A stretch of 64,000 nucleotides of DNA from Desmonostoc muscorum LEGE 12446 (GCF_015207005.2 NZ_JADEXS020000001.1:7525001-7589000), one strand, 5' to 3'. Counted from the first letter of the stretch, positions 34,721 to 44,410 are shown. Notes: generated by a model not told the origin, from the letters alone. Numbers and translations: made by a program.

Positions 34721-36223
34721 TTAATGTTGTATGTTCAGTCTTGTTTGTAAAGCTTCGCGTGCGTGTTCTCGGTCATCAAAATGGATTTTTTCGGTACCGA
34801 GAATTTGGTAGTCTTCGTGACCTTTACCAGCAAGCAGTACCCCATCACCGGGTTGTGCTTGTAAAATAGCGGTACGAATTGCGATCGCTCGATCGCAAAT
34901 TACTGTTGGCTGCACGGTTTCGGGAATTCCCGCCAAAATGTCCTCTAAAATCCGTTCTGCGTTTTCGGTACGGGGATTATCCGATGTCACCACCGCCCAA
35001 TCAGCTAATTCAGCCGCTATTTTACCCATTTTTGGGCGCTTGGTGCGATCGCGATCGCCGCCACAACCAAACACACAAATCATCTTACCAGGTATAAACG
35101 GACGTGCCGCTTTCAGCAAATTTTCTAAGCTGTCTGGAGTATGAGCATAATCTACAATCACGCTAATATCTTGCTCAGAAAGAATTTGTACTCGTTCCAT
35201 CCGTCCGGGAACTCCAGGAAATTCAGGTATCACAGATGCCACTAATTGCAAATCTAAACCTAAGTGTAAAACTGCTCCTACCGCTGCTAAAAGATTTTCT
35301 AAATTATATTGACCGACTAAAGGCGATCGAAAAGCCACATCACCCTTTGGTGTATGCAAAGTCCCACTGACACCATTCGGCTCATAACTTAAGTCACTCA
35401 TCCATAAATCAGTGCTGTTGTCGTTAACACTGTAACTCCAAACTTTTTCTGGATTCAACGAGGCAATTAACCGCTGGCCGTAGGAATCATCAGCGTTAAT
35501 TATCGCCCGTCCCTTGAGATATTCAGGACTAAACAACAACGCTTTGGCAGCAAAATAATCTTCCATATCGCTGTGGTAGTCGAGATGGTCTTGAGTAAGA
35601 TTACTGAATACCCCTACCTCAAATTTACAGCCCAACACTCGACCTTGCGCCAAAGCGTGAGAACTGACTTCCATTACCCCAAACTCATTACCAGCATTTA
35701 CAGCCTCAGCTAGCTGCTGTTGCAGTTCCACGGCAAACGGTGTCGTGTGGACAGCAGTTTGCTCAAAACCAGGCCAACGAGTGTAGAGAGTCCCCATCAA
35801 AGCCGTAGCTAGATTAGCTTTGGCAAGGAGAAATTCAATTAAGTGGGTGGTTGTAGTTTTGCCATTCGTCCCAGTTACACCCACTAACTTGAGTTTTTGC
35901 CCTGGATAACCGTAAAAAGCACTAGCTATCTGGGCACAAGCTTGAGTGATGTTACTGGCGCTAATCACCACAGCCTCATCTGTGGGAGGATGTTTTTGTG
36001 CTGCTTGGGGAGAGATAATTGCTGCCACAGCACCAGATGCGATCGCACTAGGCCAAAATTCTCCACCATCGACCCGCGTTCCTGGCATTCCAATAAACAA
36101 ATCTCCCACACCGCAAGCATGGGAATTCGTCTTCAAACCCCTAACTTCCGCATCTTCCAAAGCCGGATGCTTAGGTAATTGCTCAACACTATCTACCGCC
36201 GTTAGTAATTCCCGCAATTTCAT
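34721..36223 (-). CDS. murE: UDP-MurNAc-tripeptide synthetase (MurE)
   Basis: Adds meso-diaminopimelate to UDP-MurNAc-L-Ala-D-Glu in cytoplasmic peptidoglycan synthesis. The 500-residue protein has the Mur N-terminal domain (about 20-100), the ATPase domain with the P-loop VGVTGTNGKTTTTHLIEF near residue 115 and the ligase tail domain. The DNPRTEN motif, which selects meso-DAP over Lys in MurE, is present (TSDNPRTENAERI). I start at ATG 36223 (MKLRELLTAVDSV, the usual beginning); a GTG 9 bases upstream is in frame. It is followed by a glutaredoxin-like gene upstream on the same strand with a 52-bp gap, so the two may be cotranscribed. Confidence 0.97.
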   Translation of the reverse strand: MKLRELLTAVDSVEQLPKHPALEDAEVRGLKTNSHACGVGDLFIGMPGTRVDGGEFWPSAIASGAVAAIISPQAAQKHPPTDEAVVISASNITQACAQIASAFYGYPGQKLKLVGVTGTNGKTTTTHLIEFLLAKANLATALMGTLYTRWPGFEQTAVHTTPFAVELQQQLAEAVNAGNEFGVMEVSSHALAQGRVLGCKFEVGVFSNLTQDHLDYHSDMEDYFAAKALLFSPEYLKGRAIINADDSYGQRLIASLNPEKVWSYSVNDNSTDLWMSDLSYEPNGVSGTLHTPKGDVAFRSPLVGQYNLENLLAAVGAVLHLGLDLQLVASVIPEFPGVPGRMERVQILSEQDISVIVDYAHTPDSLENLLKAARPFIPGKMICVFGCGGDRDRTKRPKMGKIAAELADWAVVTSDNPRTENAERILEDILAGIPETVQPTVICDRAIAIRTAILQAQPGDGVLLAGKGHEDYQILGTEKIHFDDREHAREALQTRLNIQH

Positions 36224-36275
36224 CTTCTGCACCTCATCACATACTTTTCTTGCGCTTATTCTGCATTATTTTTTT

Positions 36276-36548
36276 CTAATTGGCGAAATACTTACGCAAC
36301 ATTTGCTCCAACTGCTGCACACTAGCACGAGGAGAAGGACGCGGCAAAAGTTCCTCCGCGCCCTCCGCGCCTCTGTGGTTCGCTAAAAAAAGTACAGGCA
36401 CCTCATACTGATACGCACCGAACCAATCTTCACGAGTCGTAATATCCCGAATTTCCAATTCAAAACTGAGATTTTGGATTTGTTCGAGCTTTTCCTGCAA
36501 ACCCTCACATAAATGACATCCAGGTTTACTGTATAAAATCAATCGCAT
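36276..36548 (-). CDS. Glutaredoxin-like thioredoxin-fold protein
   Basis: A 90-residue protein: MRLILYSKPGCHLCEGLQEK contains a CxxC redox motif on the first strand-helix turn, as in DUF836/glutaredoxin-like proteins, and VPVLFL supplies the cis-Pro loop. Residues about 63-74 (NHRGAEGAEELLPRP) are encoded by an AGAGGCGCGGAGGGCGCGG stretch, the kind of repeat usually found between genes in Nostoc-type genomes, inserted in frame just after the cis-Pro strand. Whether the fold tolerates it is unclear. It is upstream of murE on the same strand. It probably reduces a disulphide in the cytoplasm; partner unknown. Confidence 0.85.
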   Translation of the reverse strand: MRLILYSKPGCHLCEGLQEKLEQIQNLSFELEIRDITTREDWFGAYQYEVPVLFLANHRGAEGAEELLPRPSPRASVQQLEQMLRKYFAN

Positions 36549-36578
36549 TTGCTTCTACTAAATTTGCCTATGTAAAAT

Positions 36579-36598
36579 AGACGCGATATATCTCGTCT
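36579..36598. repeat. 20-bp near-palindrome related to 19230-19249
   Basis: AGACGCGATATATCTCGTCT, one mismatch from a perfect palindrome, lies just upstream of the glutaredoxin-like gene. It shares its AGACGCGAT arm with the palindrome at 19230. Confidence 0.55.
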
Positions 36599-36720
36599 TT
36601 AAAAGTCATAATATGCATATTAGTTATAAAATTGCTAATTTTAAATTTGAGAGAAGTCAAAAGCTTCTAGTTTACTGAAACTCAGAACAAGGCGTGATTT
36701 TGCACAAGGAGATAGCGACC

Positions 36721-37284
36721 ATGACTCAAGTCAAATCTCAAATCACACTAGAAGAATTCCTTGCACTCCCTGAAGGGGAAGGGGATATCACCTACGAATT
36801 AGTTGATGGAGAACTAAAACCCAAAATGTTACCAAAAAGATATCATTCTAGGTTAACAGGCACAATCTACACAATCCTAAAATTGTGTGTGCAAAATCGC
36901 GGTGAGGTTGGTATCGAGTGGGCGATTACCTTAAAACGTCGGGGTCGAGATTGGGCGCCAGTACCAGACTTACTTTATGTTTCCTACTCTCGGCTTAACA
37001 CTGATTTAATTGAGGATGAAGCCTGTCCCATACCTCCAGATTTAGCTATTGAAATTATCTCTCCCGACCAAACTTTTGGAGAAACGAGTGCAAAAGCCAC
37101 AGATTATCTCAATGCAGGCGTTCTGAGAGTTTGGGTTCTGGATGCAAAAGCGAAAACAGTCACTATTTTTTATCCGGATGCCCGTCCGGAAACAAAAAGT
37201 GGTACAGATATTTTAGAAGATTCTCTGCTTGAAGGACTGGGAATTACAGTCGAACAAATATTTCAACAAGCAGGAATTCCGTAA
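36721..37284 (+). CDS. Uma2-family (DUF820) endonuclease-fold protein
   Basis: A 187-residue Uma2 protein. The ATG at 36721 follows CAAGGAGATAG, a good ribosome-binding site, and yields MTQVKSQITLEEFLALPEGE. The core is readable: YELVDGELKPKMLPKRYHS, DWAPVPDLLYVSYSRL, PPDLAIEIISPDQTFGE with a Lys-containing helix SAKATDYLNAGVLRVWVLDA, and a final strand KTVTIFYP. These are the Asp/Glu/Lys positions of the PD-(D/E)XK fold. No cellular role is established for the family. It is one of three Uma2 proteins in the window. Confidence 0.9.
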   Translation: MTQVKSQITLEEFLALPEGEGDITYELVDGELKPKMLPKRYHSRLTGTIYTILKLCVQNRGEVGIEWAITLKRRGRDWAPVPDLLYVSYSRLNTDLIEDEACPIPPDLAIEIISPDQTFGETSAKATDYLNAGVLRVWVLDAKAKTVTIFYPDARPETKSGTDILEDSLLEGLGITVEQIFQQAGIP

Positions 37285-37287
37285 AGA

Positions 37288-37320
37288 GAGAATTCAGAAT
37301 TCAGAATTCAGAATTCTGAA
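37288..37320. repeat. GAATTCA heptamer tandem repeat
   Basis: Four to five GAATTCA units directly after the Uma2 stop. A related pair of 'ttcatccgccattagtacagaattca' stretches (37347-37376 and about 37499-37529) shows a local duplication around the next palindrome. Confidence 0.85.
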
Positions 37321-37420
37321 TCAATTAGTGAGGGACTTAAACCCACATATTCATCCGCCATTAGTACAGAATTCAGAATCAATTATAGCGGTTTACAATT
37401 GCATGGAGTACAGACAATTC

Positions 37421-37448
37421 GTAGGGGCGCACAGCTGTGCGCCCCTAC
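37421..37448. repeat. 28-bp perfect palindrome (GTAGGGGCGCACAG family), copy 2
   Basis: Identical to the copy at 33021-33048. It lies between two partial direct repeats that include CATCCGCCATTAGTACAGAA, in the gap between two Uma2 genes. Confidence 0.95.
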
Positions 37449-37590
37449 CGTGTGCCTCATTCAAATGAAAATCGCTATAATGAGGGAATTAAACCCATAT
37501 ATTTATCCGCCATTAGTACAGAATTCACACTGAATTCTGACTCCTAAATTCTGAATTCTTCTTCATAAATTATTTAACACTTAAAATCCT

Positions 37591-38247
37591 ATGGTTACAC
37601 TTCAACTCAAACAAATTCGAGTTCCGCCAGGGGAAAGAATAATCCTGGAAGATGTGAGTTGGGAATTATTTGAAGCAATTGTTGATGAGTTAGGAGAACA
37701 TCGTGGAAGTCGAGTCGCATACAGCCAAGGAACCCTAGAAATTATGGCTCCATTACCAGAACATGAGCGAGCTAAAGTCATTATCGGAAACCTAGTCATA
37801 ATCTTGCTAGATGAACTCGATTTGAATTGGGAATGTCTAGGTTCAACCACTTTTAAAAGAAAAGATTTAAGTGCATGTCTTGAACCTGATGATTGTTTTT
37901 ATATTCAAAACTATCAGCTAATGATTGGCAAAGACCGAATTGACCTAACTATTGATCCTCCTCCTGATTTGGCAATTGAAATTGATGTCACTTCTCGAAC
38001 CAAAATTAGTGCATATCAGGCTTTGAAAGTACCTGAAAGATGGCGATATGAAAACAGAAACCTAGAAATTAACTTGTTGCAAGGTGAACAATATGTGAAG
38101 TCCCAAACAAGCCCTACATTTCCTGATTTTCCTATTACTGAAATTATTCCCAGATTTGTGGAAATGGCACGAACTACAGGAACAAGTTCAGCAATCAGAA
38201 ACTTTCGACAATGGGTAAGAGAACAGATACAAGATAGAGAAACTTAA
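37591..38247 (+). CDS. Uma2-family (DUF820) endonuclease-fold protein, long form
   Basis: A 218-residue member of the Uma2 family. It reads MVTLQLKQIRVPPGERIILE, DVSWELFEAIVDELG, then the conserved RVAYSQGTLEIMAPLPEHE and EPDDCFYIQN segments. The core is PPPDLAIEIDVTSRTKISAY, the Asp and Glu of the nuclease-like fold, followed by KVPERWRYENRNLEI. This subtype, with the SYxxGxLEIMxPLxxHE motif, is distinct from the copy at 36721 and is probably not a recent duplicate. Role unknown. Confidence 0.9.
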   Translation: MVTLQLKQIRVPPGERIILEDVSWELFEAIVDELGEHRGSRVAYSQGTLEIMAPLPEHERAKVIIGNLVIILLDELDLNWECLGSTTFKRKDLSACLEPDDCFYIQNYQLMIGKDRIDLTIDPPPDLAIEIDVTSRTKISAYQALKVPERWRYENRNLEINLLQGEQYVKSQTSPTFPDFPITEIIPRFVEMARTTGTSSAIRNFRQWVREQIQDRET

Positions 38248-38453
38248 AAAGTCAACATATTTTGGATTTTAAATTTTGGATTTTGGATTTATCCTACCCA
38301 TAAACGGATGAAACTCGAAGATTGAGGATTTGAATCGAAAAGCGAAAATTGGCACAGTTAAAAGTTAAAATTAAAAAAGATTATGGAATTCAATATTTAT
38401 TTTGCCTTAATCCGCACTTGAGTTAAAAAATTAGGAATTAATTTAAAGCAATT

Positions 38454-39395
38454 GTGACCGAATTTAATTTACAAATCCAAGAAAATAGTGATGGTTCGGG
38501 CGATCGCCTTGACCGCTACCTTTCCCAAGAATTACCAGATTTATCCCGTTCCCGCATCCAACAGTTAATCGAAGAAGGTAATGTCCAACTTAACGGCAAA
38601 GTTTGCACATCTAAAAAGATTAATGTCAAGGTGGGCGATCGCATTACTCTAGAAATACCACAAGCCCAACCTTTACAACTCCAAGCAGAAGATATTCCCC
38701 TCGATATCCTCTACGAAGATGACCAGTTACTCATTCTCAACAAACCCGCCGGTTTAGTTGTCCATCCCGCACCCGGTCATCCAGATGGCACCTTGGTAAA
38801 TGCCCTGTTGGCACACTGTCCCAATTTACCAGGAATTGGGGGAGTCCAGCGTCCGGGAATTGTTCATCGCTTGGATAAGGATACAACGGGAGCGATCGCG
38901 ATCGCCAAAACAGAAGTTGCCCATCATCACCTCCAAGCACAACTCAAAGCCAAAACAGCACGGCGAGAATACTTGGGTGTAGTCTACGGTGCGCCTAAAA
39001 CTGACAGTGGCACAATTGATATGCCTATTGGTCGCCATCCCCAAGACCGCAAGAAAATGGCTATTATGCCTGTTGAACAAGGCGGACGAGTCGCCGTCAC
39101 TCATTGGCAAATACTAGAACGCCTCGGTAACTATACATTAATTCACTTCCAACTAGAAACCGGACGTACCCATCAAATTCGCGTCCACAGCGCCAAAATC
39201 GGTCATCCTATTGTCGGCGACCCTGTTTATAGTTCTGGTCATTCAGTAGGGGTAAATTTGCCTGGTCAAGCACTGCACGCTTGGCGACTAAAATTACAGC
39301 ATCCTATATCTGGTGAGATGATTGAGGTGAAAGCAACTCCTCCTAGCCACTTTACAAAACTTTTGGAGATGCTAAAAAGACGAATTGCGTCTTAA
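38454..39395 (+). CDS. rluD: RluA-family pseudouridine synthase (RluD type)
   Basis: Converts specific uridines in 23S rRNA to pseudouridine. The 313-residue reading starts at GTG 38454. It has an S4 RNA-binding domain (DLSRSRIQQLIEEGNVQLNG, about 30-80), then the catalytic domain with NKPAGLVVHPAPGHPDGTLV and GIVHRLDKDTTG, whose Asp is the catalytic residue, and ETGRTHQIRVHSAKIGHPI. Length and motif order match RluD-like proteins; exact target positions cannot be told from sequence. Composite repeats begin about 50 bp after the stop. Confidence 0.92.
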   Translation: MTEFNLQIQENSDGSGDRLDRYLSQELPDLSRSRIQQLIEEGNVQLNGKVCTSKKINVKVGDRITLEIPQAQPLQLQAEDIPLDILYEDDQLLILNKPAGLVVHPAPGHPDGTLVNALLAHCPNLPGIGGVQRPGIVHRLDKDTTGAIAIAKTEVAHHHLQAQLKAKTARREYLGVVYGAPKTDSGTIDMPIGRHPQDRKKMAIMPVEQGGRVAVTHWQILERLGNYTLIHFQLETGRTHQIRVHSAKIGHPIVGDPVYSSGHSVGVNLPGQALHAWRLKLQHPISGEMIEVKATPPSHFTKLLEMLKRRIAS

Positions 39396-39443
39396 CCTTT
39401 TTTTAGTCAAAGGCGATCGCACTTTTGTCGGGATTTTCAACAA

Positions 39444-39530
39444 ATAAATTATCCCAAATTATTTGTACATTTGTAGGGGCGCACAGCTGTGCGCCCCTAC
39501 GATGGGATGTTTTTTTCATTGGAAGTCCCT
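39444..39530. repeat. Composite dispersed repeat (AT unit + 28-bp palindrome copy 3 + hairpin unit)
   Basis: Three blocks in order: ATAAATTATCCCAAATTA (rest of a 26-bp block, 39444-39469), the 28-bp palindrome at 39473-39500, and GGGATGTTTTTTTCATTG followed by GAAGTCCCTA. The last two blocks recur together at 61816-61871, and the first recurs inverted at 59089-59114. Repeats combine in a mosaic manner. Confidence 0.85.
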
Positions 39531-39741
39531 AATCACTGATCATTAAAATCTCCCCGTCAGTCTAATGATGGGCACACCAAGGCGTTGGTTGTGCATCTAA
39601 ACAAACGACTAGCGTGCATCAAACATGGGATCCAGTCTGCTTCACTAGTTATACCTAAATGAAACTCCTACGTAACCCAGGACTGATGCACGCTATCAAA
39701 TAATTAAACAGATGTACTAGCTAGCCGCCGACCAAAAATCG

Positions 39742-40509
39742 TTATTTGATTCCTGCTATTTGGCGATAAGGTACAGACTTTTCGATATCAATGTTGAATG
39801 ACGAAACTCTTTGTGGAGCATTGCCAGTTGCATTGATACTTTGCGCCATACCCAAGAATTGAGATGGATCGCCAGCTTTGGGCTTCTGTTCTTGGGGGAT
39901 GAACCGACGTACTTCTACCTGCCAAATAATTTGGGGGAAGCCCAGTTTGGCACGGTGGTAATCCTCGTATCGCGGAGATTTGATGTTGAAAGGCAACTCA
40001 CCTTCAGCGCGAGATGGCAGAATACGACGCCGTTGGTAAGGCACTGTAGAGTATCCAAAATTGCTCAGGTACTCTTCAGAGTCGAGTATTTGATCGATAA
40101 AGCCTTTAATACCCTTGGTAGCAACAACAATTGACCAAGCAATTTTTTCCCGCTCGCTGTATACGTCGCGTCCTAGAACTCGCTGTACTACTTGCTCAAC
40201 AAAGCGGTAGTTGTTGTTGAGTTCGTAAAAGCTTTTCTTAAAGGTATTGGAAAGCACCAACCCACGAACAAAGTCGCGCACTGTAATCTGTCCATTACGG
40301 AGTTGCGACTCTAAGTATGTTTCGCGATCAGCAGCAAACGCATAGAAGAAAAGTTGACGATATGCTGCTTCGATCAGATCGCCAAAATCTGACGGAGAAA
40401 GCAGATTGTCTGTAGAAAAAATTCTGGGCTGTTCATCACCCGGCACTTCATATGCAGCTACACGCTGATTTTGACTTGAAGGTGCATATGTTAACAGAGG
40501 AATTGCCAC
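39742..40509 (-). CDS. cpcG: Phycobilisome rod-core linker CpcG
   Basis: A 255-residue linker that attaches phycocyanin rods to the allophycocyanin core. It begins [20 protein letters not shown], and residues about 30-160 form the PBS linker domain ([78 protein letters not shown]). The C-terminal tail is basic and not hydrophobic, as in CpcG1-type core-binding linkers rather than the membrane-anchored CpcL form. It is apart from any cpc operon here and lies on the same strand as cpeS, about 640 bp downstream of the gene next to it, with repeats between. Confidence 0.95.
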   Translation of the reverse strand: MAIPLLTYAPSSQNQRVAAYEVPGDEQPRIFSTDNLLSPSDFGDLIEAAYRQLFFYAFAADRETYLESQLRNGQITVRDFVRGLVLSNTFKKSFYELNNNYRFVEQVVQRVLGRDVYSEREKIAWSIVVATKGIKGFIDQILDSEEYLSNFGYSTVPYQRRRILPSRAEGELPFNIKSPRYEDYHRAKLGFPQIIWQVEVRRFIPQEQKPKAGDPSQFLGMAQSINATGNAPQRVSSFNIDIEKSVPYRQIAGIK

Positions 40510-40975
40510 TCTAAAGCCTCCATGTTCTTAATTAAAGTTAACAACTTTTAAATCACATATTAAGGGACGTAGTTGGATCAGAACCTCAGATTCTGATAAA
40601 GTTTCACGAAACTTAACCAAAAGTGGTTAAGTATTCGTAAGAAACACCGCTGAGCCTGCTGGATTTAAGCCACTGCCAGCTTCAGCAAGGCGCTGCGGCT
40701 TCCAGGTTAATGAATAGTGACATCTACTACACTGTTTGCAAAGCATAGGGTGTAGTGTTATCAGCTAATCCAGCTATTGGTTAGGATATGCTGAAGCTCA
40801 CTTTCAAGTCCTGGAAATGCCCTACCGCAGGTTATGAATTTTCTTGCTTTATCGGGGTTTTTTGGGATTTAGCTAAATAAGTAAAAGCTTTGTTCACATA
40901 ATTCAGATTAGGAGATTGAGTTTCACTTTTTTGAACTCAAGTAATAATTTTTAACATTTAGCAAAAGAAATTAAA
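40510..40975. other. Upstream region of cpcG
   Basis: About 465 bp without a credible gene. It is the likely promoter and leader of cpcG. A short GCCACTGCCAGCTTCAGC patch near 40670 and a T-rich hairpin-free stretch near 40855 (GGGGTTTTTTGGG) are the only notable motifs. No operator repeat was recognised. Confidence 0.45.
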
Positions 40976-40979
40976 GAAG

Positions 40980-41160
40980 AATGGGGAGTGGGGAATGGGG
41001 AGTAGGGAGTAGGGCATTGGGCATTGGTTATTCTTTCTCCCCCTGCCTCCCCTGCTCCCCCTGCTCCCTCATCTCCCTCATCTCCCTCATCTCCCTCATC
41101 TCCCTCATCTCCCTCATCTCCCCACTCCCCACTCCCCACTCCCCACTCCCTACTCCCCCT
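40980..41160. repeat. GGGGAGT / CATCTCCCT tandem repeat patch
   Basis: Heptamers GGGGAGT are followed by at least six CATCTCCCT nonamers (about 41068-41125) and then CACTCCC heptamers. The arms are complementary. The patch ends at the stop codon of the metallopeptidase-like gene on the minus strand. Confidence 0.85.
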
Positions 41161-41698
41161 TACCTATCCAAAATTCCAGGGGATCTATGGTTGACTGACA
41201 GTAAGGCCAGCTACGCAAAGTTGCTTCCATTCCTGCTTCCCAGTAAGGTGGTTCTAGTCCCAGTCCTAAACACAGATGAGACAGAATATTAGCAAAATGC
41301 TGATTGTGACCAAAGTCTCCTAGATGAGCATGAGCGTATTCATGGACGACGATACCGAACCAATCTTTGGGTGCAACTCGCCCGACATCTACCAGAATGG
41401 TGATTGGGTTTGTGAGAATGTTGCACAGACCGTCAATACCGAAAGATTGAGCGATGGGTACTGCAAAAATTTGGATGTGGCGGCGCTCTTGGGGATGAAA
41501 GCACTGATGACAGGCTTCCAGATAGGTGTTGATCCGAGCGTTAACGGTGTTAATGTTTTTGCCGATCCAAGTGCAAATCGCAATGCGATCGCGCAGGTTA
41601 TCGAATACATCCACCATACCCGGTTCTAGAGCAAATCCCTGTACCAGATGTAGATAATCTCGCCCACGAGTAAAAGCATCGGTCTGCTTGAGAATCAT
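41150..41698 (-). CDS. Putative zinc-metallopeptidase-like protein coupled to cpeS
   Basis: A 182-residue protein with the HExxH motif in WFGIVVHEYAHAHLGDFGHN near residue 120, a possible zinc site of a gluzincin-like peptidase. The preceding ITILVDVGRV strand and the following HFANILSHLCLGLGLEPPYW helix fit such a fold. No signal peptide or membrane segment. Its ATG follows the cpeS stop with no gap (TGA then ATG), so translation is probably coupled and the protein may act in phycobiliprotein maturation or turnover. I do not know a named family member; the link to pigment metabolism is inference from position. Confidence 0.7.
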   Translation of the reverse strand: MILKQTDAFTRGRDYLHLVQGFALEPGMVDVFDNLRDRIAICTWIGKNINTVNARINTYLEACHQCFHPQERRHIQIFAVPIAQSFGIDGLCNILTNPITILVDVGRVAPKDWFGIVVHEYAHAHLGDFGHNQHFANILSHLCLGLGLEPPYWEAGMEATLRSWPYCQSTIDPLEFWIGKGE

Positions 41699-42283
41699 TC
41701 ACCAGCCTAAAACGGAATAAAACTGTTGTTTAGAAGTTACCTCTTCTTTGTTGGAAACTTCTGAAGAAGTCTCAATGCGGGTTTCAGTGCAAAAGGATGC
41801 AGTGCTGAAGCCACCAAACCGTTTTACTGTACTGCTTCGCAGTCTCATATTTGGGCTGGCGAACCAAAATCGCTCAATGGAGCTCATTGTTTCGTATTCG
41901 GTTGTCAACACTAATCCATCTTCATCATCCATGTGAAAAAGACCGATCACGGGCACAATTTCCGCGTAGCCTCTTTCGCGGAGTAATTTGCCTTGTCTTG
42001 GGTTATCGGCATCAGGCACGATCGCAAATATGGTTTTACCTTGATGATTTTCCTCGTCCTCTCTATCCCAAGCCATTGTCCCTAACCAGCGCACCCTTGA
42101 CCCCCCTACTGCAAGGCTAGGGTCAATCTGATGATACTGGCACAGTTCAATGATTTCTGGATGATCGGCAGCCAGAGTTTCCACCTGTATGTCAGATTCT
42201 CCCGTCTCTGAGCGCTTGAACGCCAGGTGATGGGTTGCACGTTGCGATCGCCACTTACCAGCACTTAGCTGAAAAAATTCCAT
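41699..42283 (-). CDS. cpeS: Phycobiliprotein lyase CpeS
   Basis: A 194-residue lipocalin-like bilin lyase that attaches phycoerythrobilin to Cys82-type sites. It starts MEFFQLSAGKWRSQRATHHL and contains DPSLAVGGSRVRWLGTMAWD, PRQGKLLRERGYAEIVPVIG, YHMDDE-like FHMDDEDGLVLTTEYETMSS, and IERFWFASPNMRLRSSTVKR, all typical of CpeS. I prefer ATG 42283 to the TTG at 42295. The last 30 residues (SSEVSNKEEVTSKQQFYSVL) look variable. It is followed without spacing by the metallopeptidase-like gene and is divergent from nblA. Confidence 0.92.
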   Translation of the reverse strand: MEFFQLSAGKWRSQRATHHLAFKRSETGESDIQVETLAADHPEIIELCQYHQIDPSLAVGGSRVRWLGTMAWDREDEENHQGKTIFAIVPDADNPRQGKLLRERGYAEIVPVIGLFHMDDEDGLVLTTEYETMSSIERFWFASPNMRLRSSTVKRFGGFSTASFCTETRIETSSEVSNKEEVTSKQQFYSVLGW

Positions 42284-42607
42284 TACGTCTATCAATCTTC
42301 TGACTCCTACGTTTGACTCCTGCGGATGATGTAACCCTTGTTTTTTCTTTTTAAACTTGTTGGTATATAAACATTCTAAACATTACAGCCATCAGCGCTT
42401 AGCTTCAACAAACTCCTCACAAAGGAAGAGAGGAACATGTTTTTTAGTAATTGTAAACTTTTATAATGTTAACTTCTCATCACTTGACAATATGGACATT
42501 TTAATATCTCAGTGCTAGACTAACAGAAAGTGATGCCCACGCCTACGCCTTCACAGTACCAGTAACAACAAACACCTTCGATCCAGTGAACCAGAGGAGT
42601 GAATCTT

Positions 42608-42775
42608 ATGGACTTCCCCATAGAACTAACCTTAGAGCAACAGTTTCGCTTAAAGAATTTGAAAGACCAGGTAAAGAATTTGAGTCAAGAAGAGGCTCAG
42701 GAATTCTTACTAGAAGTTTTACGGCAGATGATGGTGAAAGATAATTTGGTCAAACATCTGCTCAAACAAGCCTGA
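42608..42775 (+). CDS. nblA: Phycobilisome degradation protein NblA
   Basis: A 55-residue frame from ATG 42608: MDFPIELTLEQQFRLKNLKD, then QVKNLSQEEAQEFLLEVLRQ, then MMVKDNLVKHLLKQA. This is the NblA pattern (MxxPIELxLEQQFxLxxxxxQVxxMSxxQAxxxLxxLxxQMM), a helical adaptor that brings Clp protease to phycobilisomes under starvation or stress. An intrinsic terminator follows. It is too short for most gene-length cut-offs but every conserved position is present. It lies in the cpe region, divergent from cpeS and upstream of cpeBA. Confidence 0.92.
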   Translation: MDFPIELTLEQQFRLKNLKDQVKNLSQEEAQEFLLEVLRQMMVKDNLVKHLLKQA

Positions 42776-42801
42776 GCCACTAAAAAAAGAATATTTTTCC
42801 C

Positions 42802-42840
42802 TAAGACTTAGGCTGTGGCTGCATAAGTCTTAATTTTTTT
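42802..42840 (+). terminator. Intrinsic terminator of nblA
   Basis: TAAGACTTA (42802-42810) pairs with TAAGTCTTA (42824-42832) over 13 bases and is followed by ATTTTTTTT. It lies 26 bp after the nblA stop. Confidence 0.88.
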
Positions 42841-43018
42841 GGGGATTGGGGAGTGGGGAGTGGGGAGTGGGGGAGATGAGGGAGATGAGGGAGATGAGGG
42901 AGCAGGGGAAGCAGGGGAAGCAGGGGAAGCAGGGGGAGGATAACTCTTAACTACTAACTCAGCACTCCCCATGCCCAATGCCCTACTCCCTACTCCCCAC
43001 TCCCTACTCCCCAAAAAA
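42840..43018. repeat. GGGGAGT / CCCCACT repeat patch with inverted arms
   Basis: GGGGAGT heptamers and GAGGGAGAT, GGGGAAGCA units (42850-42940) are followed by CCCTACT/CCCCACT heptamers (42965-43015), forming potential long inverted arms. The patch separates nblA from cpeBA and ends about 140 bp before the cpeB start. Confidence 0.85.
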
Positions 43019-43152
43019 ATATTACAGATTATTACTTTCTCTCTCATAGAAAAGACTAGGGTACTATTAATCCCCTATGTTTTACTTTGGCTACTCGCAG
43101 TTCATCTGACGAAACTAAGCCGAAAATAATATCCGCCATTTGTGAATATTAA

Positions 43153-43719
<567 letters not shown>

Positions 43720-43792
43720 TAGCTCATAGTTAACGGCTATCTAGCCAAACGAAGTGAAATCAAAACCCGATCAAATCCCATCTGGAGTATAA

Positions 43793-44293
<501 letters not shown>

Positions 44294-44338
44294 TACACGG
44301 ATTGAGTAGCCGACGAGCGATCGTTGCACTCTAAAACT

Positions 44339-44397
44339 AGGGACTCTCGGTCTATTGCTTTGCCTAGATTAGGTTGAGCGATGGACTTAGAGTCCCT
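44339..44397 (+). terminator. Stem-loop after cpeBA
   Basis: AGGGACTCT (44339-44347) pairs with AGAGTCCCT (44389-44397) over a 41-base loop that itself contains CCTAGATTAGG. It lies 45 bp after the cpeA stop. There is no T-run, so attenuation or mRNA protection of cpeBA is as likely as termination; cpeZ follows on the same strand. Confidence 0.55.
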
Positions 44398-44410
44398 CAG
44401 TTGTAAATAA

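Noticed and set aside
41068..41125. Regularly spaced repeats considered as a CRISPR array
   Set aside because: Units are 9 bp and contiguous without spacers; the same holds for all heptamer arrays here. No cas1/cas2 genes are present.
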